Assembly (NCBI GenBank): GCA_011763485.2
Contig: JAANSK020258607.1
Span: forward strand, 1-22,382
Reading direction: 5' to 3'
Length of the DNA stretch: 22,382 nt
Source of the DNA: Isoetes engelmannii
Taxonomy: Eukaryota > Streptophyta > Lycopodiopsida > Isoetales > Isoetaceae
In this document: piece after piece, positions 1 to 10,280 of the stretch
Numbering within the stretch: the stretch's first letter is position 1
How the letters are laid out: each line of letters begins with the position of its first letter
Program-made: the position numbers and the translations under genes
Notes under the pieces: generated by a model
The model's input: the letters and a program-made list of their open reading frames with translations, nothing else
Databases searched by the model: none
What the model was told of the DNA's origin: nothing

Positions 1-1110
1 TCTGCTATCAAGAATAGAAAGGTATCATCTGCATATTGATTGATAATTTCTTGAGAGCCATTCTCCATAGGTAGACCTCTAATCACATCATCCTGAGCAG
101 CACTAGAGAACAATTGTGAGAGCAGCTTTGCCACTATTGTAAAAAGCAATGGGGCCAATGGGCAACCTCGACGAACTCCTCTATCAACAGGAAAGATGGC
201 AGAAAGCTCTCCCTGGAAGAGTATTGTGGATCTTGCAGAAGTAGGCAGCTTCATCACATCTCTTATGAATGGGATACTAAACCCTAAAGCCAATAAACAC
301 TTCTCTAAAAACCCTCAGTCCATGCTGTCATATGCCTAGGCAAAGTAAAAAATGCACCTTCCAGGCAAGAAACCTATTTGGGTTGAAGATATTGACGCAG
401 CAAGAATGACACAAAGCTTCTCTGCCAATGCTTTCGCAAAAATCTTATACACCATAGAGAGCAATGTGATAGGATGCCAATCTGAAATGGTATTGGGTTC
501 TTTACACTTGGAGATAAGGGAAATGGCACCTGTATTAAGAATTTTGTCCAAACTTTTGTATCTTCTAAACTCACAAAATACGTTATATATGTCATCTCCA
601 ATCCACTCCTAATATTCCGGGAAAAAATATATTGGAAAACCATCACGACCTGGACATTTTCCTTTCTCCAATAAGTGAGCCGCTACACCTAAGTCAACCC
701 TAGTGATATTTGACTCCAAAAGTGAACGTTGCTCTGCTGAAACAATAGAATGCACTTTAGTCAACACAGCAGATTGCATGTCCTCCTGAAAAGGTAAGTG
801 GTGTCGAGCAAAGAAGGCTGCAAAATGATTATGAAGGTGATGCTTTAGCTGCACTGGGTCAGAGACCTCCAAACCATCTGGAAGACTGAGAGAATGAATA
901 GAAGTTGCCATCCTCCTTCTTTTTGCCGCCCTAAAAAGGAAGTGTGAACACCTATCACGAGACTTGAACTATTGTAAACCAACCTTCAACTTAGCTCGAG
1001 TCAACTGCGCGATCTCATTATCCTTAATTTCTTTCAAGATCTGTTTCTCTCTAATGCCAGACGAAGGAACATGAGCTCTGCATATTTGTACTCCTAATAT
1101 AGAGCTGTCA
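1..1110 (-). mobile_element. LINE (L1-type) reverse transcriptase fragment, decayed
   Basis: Reading the minus strand from about 1110 down to 1 gives one continuous frame that resembles ORF2 of plant L1-clade LINEs. In order it shows a linker ending KCPGRDGFP (about 640-660), the RT region KEPNTISDWHPITLLSMVYK, QIGFLPGR, a shortened AYDSMD block, RRGCPLAPLLF (about 140-170) and the catalytic box QYADDT (about 25-45). The YADD active site is intact, but the frame holds four in-frame stops (near 967, at 609-611, 336-338 and 315-317). About 30 residues are missing between FLPGRCIFY and AYDSMD. The endonuclease domain is absent, and the 3' part of the element lies beyond the left edge. This is an old, dead copy. 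The family is clearly different from the LINE at 16-22 kb. Confidence 0.88.
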
Positions 1111-1114
1111 TCCG

Positions 1115-1420
1115 GTGCTACCTATGGACGAGTTCGATCCTCATGCACATGTCATGAAAGGTATGTTTGTTTTAGTTCGACCTGGGGACGATAATACTCC
1201 AACATGGTTGGGCAATACAAAAGAAAATGCTATCTTAGATCCAGAGTCTACCAATTTTGGTCATATTTATGTATCGTGGTGGATGCATGTTGGTCGTGAC
1301 TATACAGGTTGCTTAAATAAACGTTGGCGACCCAATCCATCAGATCTGTCAAGGTATGAGATGCTTGGGATACTAATAGCAAAATACCAAAGACTGTTCA
1401 ATTCCAAAGTATATTGGTGA
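1115..1420 (+). CDS. unidentified short ORF, probably transposon-derived
   Basis: A 101-codon open frame begins next to the end of the LINE fragment. The first ATG is at 1124, and the frame opens with GTG at 1115. The translation reads like real protein, with segments such as MFVLVRPGDDNTPTWLGN, HIYVSWWMHVGRDY and KRWRPNPSDLSRYE. The W-L-G ... V-x-W-W pattern resembles the small beta-barrel or BAH-like region found in some plant transposon proteins, but I cannot name the family. There is no recognisable promoter and no partner exon. A decayed piece of a transposon gene is the best guess. A host exon is possible. Confidence 0.3.
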   Translation: MLPMDEFDPHAHVMKGMFVLVRPGDDNTPTWLGNTKENAILDPESTNFGHIYVSWWMHVGRDYTGCLNKRWRPNPSDLSRYEMLGILIAKYQRLFNSKVYW

Positions 1421-1479
1421 TATGTGGGAGGACATAACATCCCATAAGGGCTCTCAGTCTCAATCTTGATAATATATTG

Positions 1480-1561
1480 TATCAATGTAATTACTATGAT
1501 GTTTAGCATGTATATGTACGATACGCCATTCATTTTATATCAATGTAATTACTATGATGTT
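1480..1561. repeat. short direct repeat, about 24 bp, two copies
   Basis: The string atcaatgtaattactatgat occurs at about 1481-1500 and again at about 1539-1558, a period of 57-58 bp, with matching flanks of a few bases. It looks like a simple local duplication in non-coding DNA. Confidence 0.75.
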
Positions 1562-1623
1562 ATTAGCTGGAGGTGTGATACCGTGTTATGTTTTCTAGTT
1601 GTTCATGTCTTGTGCACAACATA

Positions 1624-2681
1624 GGTAGCGGAGCCCAAGTTACTACCTCAAATCGTTCAGATGTCCAACCTTGATGATCCAACTGAGCATAGATCTAGGT
1701 GACCTCTGGGGAACAACGGATCAATACCAATACAACACTATTTAGACATGATTTTCAAGGGTCGGAGAGTGAGAAACTCCATAATTCTCCTCATCAAGAG
1801 GATCTGACCTCCCCACGTTCATGGCACCCCCAACTAGTGAAAGTTGTATCTCGCGGGTAGTTGAACTAGATCTTATTGCACTGCTACTCGACTTGTGGCA
1901 ATCCTCCGGTTGCTTCAGGAAGATCACATGGGCTTGACTTGGGAGCCGAATAGTTTCAAGGCCTCTATTGCATCACTATTCCTTTAGGCCAAGGACTTAT
2001 CTACTAAGAGAGTACATTTCCATGATATGGAATGAATGAGCGCTTAAGAACAAAAACTATACATCAAGGTCATCTATATCAAGATCATACATCAAAGACT
2101 CAAAATTAACAACCTACATACCCATAAAAGGACTCTTAGCTAGTATAGCACCAAAGTGGGGAGATCCACTAACCTTATAGCATCCATAGCTAAGAGCTTG
2201 GTGGTAGAACACTGGTGGAAATATGACTGAAGCTTGCCCTACCAAGCATCTTGCTCCTTTACACACAATTTACCTTACGTCAACAACTATAAACTGCAAG
2301 AGGTATGGAGTCTCCCTGGTGTTCTACCACCAAGCTCTTAGCTATAGATGCTTTAAGGTTTTTGATGTATGATCTTGTTCGATAGATAATTTTAATATAT
2401 GATTCTGTCCTTAAGCTCTCATTCATTACATATCATGGAAATGTACTCTCTTAGTAGATAAATCCTTGGCCTAAAGGAATAGTGATGCACTCGATGCCTT
2501 GAAACTATTCTGCTCCCAAGTCAGGCCTAGATGTGATCTTCCTGAAGCAACTAAGCGATTGCCATAAGTTGAGTAGCAGTGCAAGCGAGATCTACTTCAA
2601 CTATCGACGAGATACAACTTTCACTAGTTGTAGATGTCATGACACCTGAACTATTTGAGGTAGTAACTTGGGCTCTGCTAC
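1624..2681. mobile_element. large fold-back (inverted-repeat) element 1
   Basis: The segment 1624-2212 is repeated in reverse complement at 2319-2681, leaving a loop of about 105 bp. Matching blocks include gagcccaagttactacctca (left, 1631-1650) against its complement at about 2656-2675. Also matched are a block around the Spe I-like actagtgaaagttgtatctc, the block gagagtacatttccatgata, and the inner block ctaagagcttggtggtagaa. The left arm is longer because it holds two extra pieces, about 1665-1820 and about 2105-2170. No transposase frame lies inside. This is the structure expected of a non-autonomous fold-back DNA element, or of an inverted segmental duplication. I see no convincing target-site duplication. 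Confidence 0.82.
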
Positions 2682-3035
2682 GAGCATTGTGGTCTCCAAC
2701 CTCAAGATTCCCTCCCTACCCCCTTCCCTCTCCCAGCATCTATGGTTGATCCTATCCTCATAGAGCCTAGGAGAGGGGCAGACAAAAGTGGATTCTTAGC
2801 CTATTTTCATAAAACGTATCAACCAGTCTGTGAATACCCTTGCCTTATGAAAGGCCCAAAGATTCATTATCCAGAATCATGGTATCTAACTTGTGAGTTA
2901 GGGCATATCTAAAGGTAAGATGTTATAACACTATTGGGTGTGTTTTTGCTCGATATATGCCAAAAAACATGTGGGCGACACATATGTTAAAAAACTGCTT
3001 TTAGACCATCACATCTCCCCTGCGCCCTTCTCCAA

Positions 3036-3160
3036 GCACGTCAGGCCCTTCACCTATCATCATTTTAGAATGTTAAACCCTTAATCCGACATCATTTTAG
3101 TACGTCACGCTCTTCAGCCAGCATCATTTCAGCACGTCAGGCCCCTCATCTACCGTCCAT
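3036..3160. repeat. tandem array, about 34-bp unit, degenerate
   Basis: About four units of the form cacgtcaggcccttcaccta + tcatcattttag follow each other at about 3036, 3070, 3104 and 3136. The last three have drifted, and the fourth is partial. The array lies inside the TIR element near its left end. Confidence 0.7.
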
Positions 3161-3174
3161 AGAACTTATCATTC

Positions 3175-3545
3175 GAGTGCCATAGTGTGTTTGTTGATCC
3201 AACGGACAAGAATTTGCCACCTCATCGATCCGGATGGGAGATGCTAAAAAGGTGGATTTTGGTGCCGTAGAAATTAATGCCTGTCATACCCATCATGGCA
3301 CTTCTCATTGGAGTGCCATAGTGTGTTTGTTGATCCAACGAACAAGAATTTGCCACCTCATCGATCCGGATGGGAGATGCTAAAAAAATGGATTTTGGTG
3401 CCATAGAAATTAATGTCTGTCATATCCATCATAGCTCGTCCTTTTGTTGATCCAACGCATAAGAATTGGCCACCGCATAGATCTGAATGCGACGTGCTAA
3501 AAAAGTGGATGAAATTTGGGCGGCGTAAATATTAATGTCTGTCAA
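3175..3545. repeat. tandem array, three copies of a 117-136 bp unit
   Basis: Copy 1 (3175-3310) and copy 2 (3311 to about 3430) are nearly identical and exactly 136 bp apart. Both contain gtgccatagtgtgtttgttg and cacctcatcgatccggatgg. Copy 3 starts near 3436, is shorter (offset 117 bp) and is clearly diverged (tttgttgatccaacgcataa). The array makes up about half of the surrounding TIR element. Confidence 0.9.
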
Positions 3546-3690
3546 TACCCGTCATAGCCCGTCATACATCATTATAATGACCCGTCAGAGCCCTGCCCGT
3601 CACGAAAAATGCAAAATAAAAAGTGTTGCGAAACTGCTAGCTGCCAGCCGATCCAAAAATGGCACACCTCAAGCAAAAACGCACCCTATT

Positions 3691-5756
3691 TCTCTCTCGC
3701 TTGTATCTTATGTTTATAAATTGCAAGGTTCGACCACATGCCTTTCCTTTTCACGTGTATGGATTTGGGTGTGCTTCAGATGGCCAAATTAAGGCAAATC
3801 TTAAAATGGACTTACATGTCCAGATTAGGTATGAAATGTGGGTACATGTATAGAATGCCATATAAATGTGTATAGTACGTATAAAAGTGACCAATAACTG
3901 ATAATTGGAACTGGTAATTCCGAAAATAACTAGTACCGGATCTCGTTCGCATGGGGAGAGTTATAATTGGTAGCATTCCACTAGCTGAAATCCTTGTATG
4001 GTTGTGATTTGTCATGCTTGAAAGGTGGTGTCAATGTGGTCAAAGACAACGTCTCCGGCTTTGTTTGATATTAGATTGTGGGGAGTTGTAAGATCCAAAA
4101 TTATGATTGGAACTTCAAGGGTGATGATTCACTTTGCTTTGGATGATCGAAATAGCTGGTGGAAGAACTGGTGATGCTGATTCAAGTGAAGTATCTCTTC
4201 TAAGGTACTAGGGTGGATGGTATCCTTCCATGATGAACATGTATGTGCAATTATATATCGCCATTCAGGAAAATCTTCCTAGATGACTTATTGTGGAGAT
4301 GGCTTCATCTACCCAGTGAAGATCTAATTTTTTCATGTTGAGAAGGTAGATTCAGCTCTGATAAATTCAACCAGAAGATCCATATAAACCATGTGAGAGT
4401 ATGGTTTCTTTTTAGAGCTTTGGTGCTTACACTGAAGGGTTTACACACCCCCCCCCCGGTCCACACACTGATATTCTAGTTTATTTTCTTGACGAAAAAG
4501 GTGTCTTTCCAAGACTAATGTACATATGTACGGGTGTTTCTCATCATCCTACGAAAGCAGGTGGCATATGCTCATGTAATAAAGGTGAATCCTCCAAAGA
4601 TTCACCTCTATCAAATGCTATAAGTTGGGCGATGGTGGTGTCAATAATGGCTTTGGTATTTCCTGAAGTGATGGTCATAATACTAGATCATCATGCATTG
4701 TGAGTATTGACGATATGATCTAAAGCGAGTCTAGCAATATCTAAGATATCTTTGTTCACAGTTGCTTCCTTTTTTTACGAAGAAATTTTGTTAAAAGACG
4801 ATGTTCCAGACGTTGATGGGAACGTCTCTTACAATTTTGACTATTAAGTTCAAGGTTTCATTGGCGAGCTTGATGTCAAAGTTGGATTGGTGAAGTTGGT
4901 GAAAGCCTGGCTTTGCTGGAAATGATCCGTCATAACATTGATAGCATCCTCGCCATTAAATTGTGCATTTTTTTAGATGCTGATGTTGATTTGGGCTTGT
5001 TATTGGGGCTGCAGTATTTGAATGTAGACAATTGGAATAGATGTAGCAAACAGGCCTTAAGTAAGGGCATTGGTACTAAGACTTATGTCCCATTTGTATT
5101 TGTTAAAAGTCATGTGACAGTGGAGGGGTGCCTTTGTGTGTCTTCAACCACATTTACCAGTGCTATGCCACGTCCTCGATTGGGATTCTTGGAGTTGCTA
5201 AAATCATTGTGAATTGTGTGAACCGTCTTTTGGCCCAATAAGTGAGATAGAATTGTGCAATCAGTTCTTTGATGGCATGCAATGCCACATTTCTGAACAC
5301 CACATGTTTGACATCTCATTACATGCAGAGGAGTTGTAGCTAGATGATGCATCAAATTGTTTGATCATTGTATCCTTACTACCTCCAACGACTACGAGTT
5401 GTGCCACCTTGGCTTTGGAATACATATATATAAGTTCTTTCTTGACTATTGATTCAAGACTTTTTCTCCACATGCATGCAATTGTTTCAAGAAGGTCTGA
5501 TTCATCGAATCATGCTCAAAAAGTTCATTTTATACTGGACTAGAGAAGATGCTAAAGCATATCCAATGAAGGTATCTTTTTATTATGATCCCCAGCAAGT
5601 AAATTGTGATGCATGGATTATTAACAAGTTCAAATTATGGCATCTTAGTACTTTGACATTCATTGCCACCTTGAGAGCTTGCAAAAAAATAGTATCTGCC
5701 CATCTTAAACCTGTAGGTCTTAATACTCTGTAAATATTTCCTACATTCTCTTAAAT
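3691..5756. other. about 2 kb with no recognisable gene
   Basis: Only short open frames occur here on either strand. None shows a family motif, a codon pattern or splice-linked neighbours. A run of nine C at about 4450-4458 is the only low-complexity spot. A minus-strand frame at about 5110-5355 has a cysteine cluster (CQTCGVQKCGIACHQRTDC), but its spacing fits no zinc-finger class I know. The region may be the remains of old repeats. Confidence 0.5.
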
Positions 5757-6190
5757 TTTTCAAAGATTCTCTTAGGTATATTCCATCGCATGGTTACTAG
5801 AATACTTCAACCTTGATTCTTTTGCATTCCTTCAAGATTCTTGAGATTCCATCAAGGTCCCCTTAGATTCCCTGAGATTCTCTAATTCCATCTAGGTAAC
5901 CTTAGATTCCCCAATATTTCATGAAGATTCCACTGGATTCTTCAAGATTCCTTGAGTCCTCCAGGATTCTTTGAGATTCCATGAAGGTTCCCTTAGATTC
6001 TCTGAGATTCCCTAAAATTCCATAAAGAGTATCTTAGATTCCCATTATTTCATCCATGTTCCACTAGATCCTTCAAGATTTCCTTGAGATCCCCATAGAT
6101 CCCCCTAGATTATCTAAGATTCCACAAAGATTCCCATAGAATCCCACAAGATTCTCCAAGATCCCTATAGATCACTCCTAGATTCCTTGA
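5757..6190. repeat. degenerate AGATTCC-type minisatellite
   Basis: About 430 bp consist of variants of agattcc/agattcctt/gagattcc. A larger period of about 125 bp is also visible: the block agattcttgagattccatc near 5838 recurs as ggattctttgagattccatg near 5963, each followed by aaggt. The sequence is non-coding on both strands. Confidence 0.85.
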
Positions 6191-6840
6191 CATTTTGTCA
6201 ATTCGGATCTCTTCAACTCAAGTTTCCTCGTTTATTCAATCTAACCACAGCTCTGCGTCCGCTATTTTCCTCGCTTCATGTATAACAGTTTTCCATGGCA
6301 TGCTCCTCTGGGTCTTTGTAGCTTCCTTCAACTCCTTATGTGCCGTATGTGCCATCAACTACAACTCCTTGAAAATGTTGGTGCCACTTCCATCAAACCT
6401 TTCTTACTATCTTTTCCTTGAAAACGTTATTGCATAATTGTAGATCTTGAATATTAGCACATAACCACTTCCACCAAGTTTTTCTCAAATGATATGCCCC
6501 TTTTTCCTCGAAACTAGCAAGTAACAAGGTGATGTGATATTTTCGAGAATAATCCTTATTTTCTACCGGTAGGTAGGCAGGAGCCCTTGCAAATTTTGTC
6601 CCCATGTATTAATATAAATTGTCCCTGAAGCATCTGAAGTTGTATATTCTAATGCTATCCAGGAAAAGTAGAGGATTTAAGACCTTTGTTAAGAGACTTG
6701 TGATTTATGTGTTACAGCAACGATTAAGATAAAAGTATGCTAGGTACTTGGCACATCTAGCCATGATATGGGTGTCCCAGTGACCACCATATTTTCACTG
6801 AACTTCCATACTTGGACACTGTTCCACGTCCATGGAAATT
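6191..6840. other. intergenic stretch 3' of DNAAF1
   Basis: This stretch should contain the 3' untranslated region and polyadenylation site of the minus-strand gene that stops at 6841. I see no convincing poly(A) signal. Short frames on both strands (for example 6195-6437 plus) have no recognisable features. Confidence 0.45.
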
Positions 6841-9800
6841 TCAAGAGAGACATCTTCTATGACAGTCTTGTGCATGTTGAAACACTTCTTCAGTTTCAAC
6901 AAAATCCTCGATGCTCACTGCCATTTGCCACAGATCCCTGTATGCCTGAGTACCCCAGATCATGGGCCTTGCAGCTTCCTTAGTAACTTTCCCTTCGGCC
7001 AAGGCAATGTCCCTAGAGTTTTCTTTCGTCTCCAAAGCAATTTTTTTTAAAGTTTTCGTCTGAAGGTGCTTCTTAAATTCCTGTTCCTTCTCTATCCTTT
7101 CAAGTTGGTATTCAACCCCAAGCATCTTTGTTACATCCATGTCAGTTGTATTGCCACAAGAAAGATTAAACGTAAGTAGGTCATTTTCTGTTTCTATAAT
7201 TGCTTCTGTGGAATGTGTGGCACAAATGTCTTTGTCAATAGACCCAGGATGTATATCCATTTCCGCAGAATCCCTTGTTGATGCTTCCGAAGGGTCAAGA
7301 CAGGGGGCTTCCATGCATTTCATTTGAACTGATCTCTGCTGTTCTGCATTTTCTATACCATCGTCTTGCAAATTTTCTTTTGTGCATAGGTCCTCAAAGC
7401 TTTTATCTTTTCCTTCTTCGCTGCCGACAACATCTTCCATTTCATCTTCAATATTTTGCATTTCATACACTTCGCATTTTGGTTGGGCCTGAGCATCCAG
7501 CCTGCATTTCTCCTCTTCTTTGGCTGCTGCCTCGGCTTTGGCTCGTTCTATCATCTCATCAAATTCTGCAACATTGCATGCTATTAGTTATGGGAGTAGC
7601 TTCAAAAATACATTAAAGTGGTAACTAATCATAATAAACTATATGACAGATTAAAGTGGTATAATTATAAATAATGTAACCTGCCTCTGCGATAGGATTC
7701 CCTTTTTGCAGCTTCTTCTTTCTTTATAGTTTCTCGCATTTCCTTTTCAGCCTGGTATGAATATTACATGTTTGGAGTAAATGTATTTGGAAACCACCTA
7801 TAAAATGCAGAGACATTCTATACCTCCAGGCCTCCCTCTGCCCATGCATAAGCTAGTCTTCGTTCTTTATCAAACACAGGAGAGTCATCAAGATACTTTA
7901 ACTGCAAACTTTAAATATATGTGCATAAGATAAGATCGTCATATTGCTATCTTTACATGACATCAACATTTTAATTAAACAAAAATCCTTGGACGAGCTC
8001 TAATATAGAATTGTACCAGCAAGTAGAATGCACTAGCAATATCATTTCACATGACATGTAAAGAACAATATACCCAATAACAACACCCATTCATGTTAGT
8101 ACTTTCTGCATCCAAAGTGATCAGAGATAGTGGAAATCTAATGTCAATAGTAACATCCTTTCATATGGTTGGTGAGCGGGACAAACTTACTGTAAGCATG
8201 CTTGTAATTGTCTTTTTTCTGTAGTCTCTTGTTTTGCTCATTATTGGATTCCCACTCAACCTGAGGAGATTAAGCTTCAAAGATCTTATAACCTTAATCA
8301 AACATACAAAAGAGCTGTGATTAGTAAAACATTCTTCAATATAATTCAGAATTGTAGAACTTTCCTAGCACACAATATCATATAATAATATCTAGGACTT
8401 GAAGGCGTGGTTTTTAATCGCTGACCATACAATTTAAACATAGCTATAAAGAGAGTAACTTAGCCCTAGTAAAGTTTAAACTCCACATTTTACCTGTAGG
8501 GCTTCTTCACTATCAATTTTATTCTTTGAAATATCCAAAGACATCAAGGCTTTGCAGTCCTAGATCGAACAGGAACTAAATAAGTTTTACCCATATACTT
8601 AATAATTAGTAAGCACAAAAGTTAAAAGTTTACCAGAAGATGTGCAACATCCTCTGCTGTGCATATTCTGTTTCCAGATAGATTAACTTGCCGCAATGAT
8701 GTACAGCAAGCTAATCCCTGTATTCTAGTTATCTAAAATCAGATAAAGTAAATAAGAGCTCCACATTTGCAATAAGTACTTGCTTGCTAAATAATATATA
8801 CGAACTTTAACTCATTATTTGAAATACCTGATTGTCAGCCAGATCAAGGATCTCTAAAAGTACAAGATTTTGCAGCCCACAAATATTTTCAACTAAATTC
8901 TGTCCAAGTCATCCGGATATATGATGATTTATATAAGAAGCTGGAATAGAATGGAGGGAAGGAACAAAATCCTAGGCTGTATAGGTTGGGTTTACCTGAT
9001 TCAAATAAAGGCAGCGAAGATCTGTTAAAGCGTCAAAACCTTCAATCTTGGAAATGGCTGCAGCAAATATCACAAATGAGTTTGGCTAAAGATAATGCCT
9101 TATCAGAACAAATCATAAATCAGAGCCATTGAATAATAGAACATGGAAAAGGTTATATTTCTGAGTTGCACATCTACAAAGCCAGCACTGTCCCCATCAG
9201 AAATATTCCCAGGCACGTTACACTGTACTCTCAAAGGCCGAGTAATACAATCGAATTGGAACTGCTTGAGTATAAGAAGTTATCAATTTAGAAAGCATAA
9301 CCATCTTATCCAAATGTAATAGCCAAAAGGATACCGTGGAATTAGAACTCCAAAACGTAACATGATGAGGTAATGAGAAGCTTGTTTCATCACTCGCCCC
9401 TTAACGTTGTCAATTGTGATGCATCCAACTACAAGAGGTAAACCGTTTTGGTGCATGTTTATCTAAAGGGAAGAGTTGCCTATGATAACGTTACCTAAAT
9501 CTCGGCTTTTGCAACTCAAATAGGCACCCAATTGCGCGAATACACATATAAAGACTAATAATTGGGAAACTCACTCCAAAGAGAAAGAAATGGAATTCAA
9601 AAATGAAAATGCAAACGAAAAAAGAGAAGGTCACTCTTCATAAATAGAAACAAAGAGAAGAGCATTACTCTTCATGGACTAAAAAAAAAATACCATTGCA
9701 CTCCAAATAGATTGTTCGTAAACCCTTATACTCTTCGAGGTTCTGTATTTTGACAATCCCCTACAAGCAAGAAAAGAAAGCATGTCTTAAACGGAAAAGA

Positions 9801-10118
9801 AAAGAAGACACAAAATCAAGTTAAAATGCTATGAAAGTAACCTTCTGATGAAGATGAAGGACTTCATTTAATTCTGGGCAATGCCAATATCTGAATAAAA
9901 TTATAATACATGTACAAATTGTTAAAACAGACAACAAACCATGATGCTACATAGCCTGGCTTTTTCGGAAACATTTCCAAGCAATAGGTACACAAGAGAC
10001 CTCTGAACATTACATTCTCCATAAAGTTTTACTTAAGTTTCAGCTGATTAGGTGGCTCTTACAGCTTAAGTTGGCGACAAACTTGTTTTAGTGACTCGGG
10101 AGTCATTTGAAACCCCAT
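6841..10118 (-). CDS. DNAAF1: dynein axonemal assembly factor 1 (ODA7/LRRC50), 11 exons, 480 aa
   Basis: Cytoplasmic leucine-rich-repeat protein needed to pre-assemble axonemal dynein arms before their transport into flagella. Minus-strand coding exons: 10118-10063, 9890-9842, 9760-9694, 9057-8996, 8899-8828, 8732-8634, 8559-8494, 8292-8191, 7901-7824, 7751-7685, 7565-6841. They total 1443 nt with matching phases. MTPESLKQVCRQLKLYWH (from residue 5) matches the family's N-terminal MT..L..LC....LY block. LRRs span about residues 36-175 (RTIYLECNAISKIEGF, RCLYLNQNLVENI, EILDLADNQITRI, RQVNLSGNRI, MSLDISKNKI, LRLSGNPIM). The LRR cap and diagnostic tail follow: LKYLDDSPVFDKERRLAYAW then AEGGLEAEKE (192-221). 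The C-terminal half (241-480) is charged, partly coiled-coil and ends in one large exon. Met1 follows an in-frame stop; Met5 is an alternative start. Intron 10 needs a GC donor. The gene looks intact. Confidence 0.93.
7679..7690 (-). other. probable GC-AG splice donor of DNAAF1 intron 10
   Basis: On the minus strand the exon end reads CGCAGAG|GCAGGT (break between 7685 and 7684). Using the nearby GT instead (7680-7679) leaves 71 nt in the exon and puts the last exon out of frame, with a stop three codons later. The GC donor gives 67 nt and joins ...YRRE to FDEMIERAKAEA in frame. The six bases after the break fit the plant GC-donor pattern (AG|GCAAGT-like). The acceptor is a normal ttgcag at 7571-7566. 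Confidence 0.65.
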
Positions 10119-10268
10119 TTTTGCTGGGAATCTCAACCCTGTTGCCTGTCAACCACCTGTGGCCAGATGGCAAATTGCATCCACATAGAAAACAAACACT
10201 AAGTTAAGTATGATACATTAAGTGGCTCACAACAATTCTGAACGAGTTCTGGGGACAAACATGTGTTG

Positions 10269-10280
10269 TTTATATATAAC
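10269..10280 (-). promoter_or_regulatory. candidate TATA box of DNAAF1
   Basis: The minus strand reads gttatatataaa, about 150-160 bp upstream of the ATG at 10118. This would give a 5' leader of roughly 120-130 nt. No other strong TATA-like match lies between here and the start codon. The call rests on sequence similarity and distance only. Confidence 0.45.

Larger units (their letters stand above)
2936..3686. mobile_element. non-autonomous TIR DNA element with internal tandem arrays
   Basis: The ends are inverted repeats of about 27 bp, with about 22 positions matching. The left end begins gggtgtgtttttgctcga and the right end is ...aagcaaaaacgcaccc. The element is flanked by TATT on both sides (2932-2935 and 3687-3690), consistent with a 4-bp target-site duplication, although so short a repeat could be chance. 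No transposase frame is present. The interior is mostly tandem repeats (separate entries), and short cGTCA-type motifs recur near both ends (about 3036-3140 and 3540-3602), as transposase-binding repeats often do. The superfamily is uncertain: the GGGTGTGTTT start is PIF/Harbinger-like, but a TATT duplication is not the usual one. Confidence 0.7.

Noticed and set aside
1624-2681. gtagcagagccc-like string at both outer ends, resembling the tRNA-Met primer-binding site of plant LTR elements
   Set aside because: The match is partial, occurs in inverted orientation at both ends, and no LTR pair or internal protein frame accompanies it.
5110-5355. Zinc-finger protein on the minus strand
   Set aside because: The cysteine and histidine spacing fits no known class and the frame is short and isolated.
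7671-7690. Normal GT donor at 7680-7679 for DNAAF1 intron 10
   Set aside because: It breaks the frame with every acceptor tried (aag, tag and cag sites between 7566 and 7640); the GC donor does not.
8191-8260. Short version of DNAAF1 exon 8 starting at 8260 (acceptor ctcctcag)
   Set aside because: The phase does not fit the previous exon. The acceptor attaag at 8294-8293 gives an in-frame longer exon that completes the LRR.
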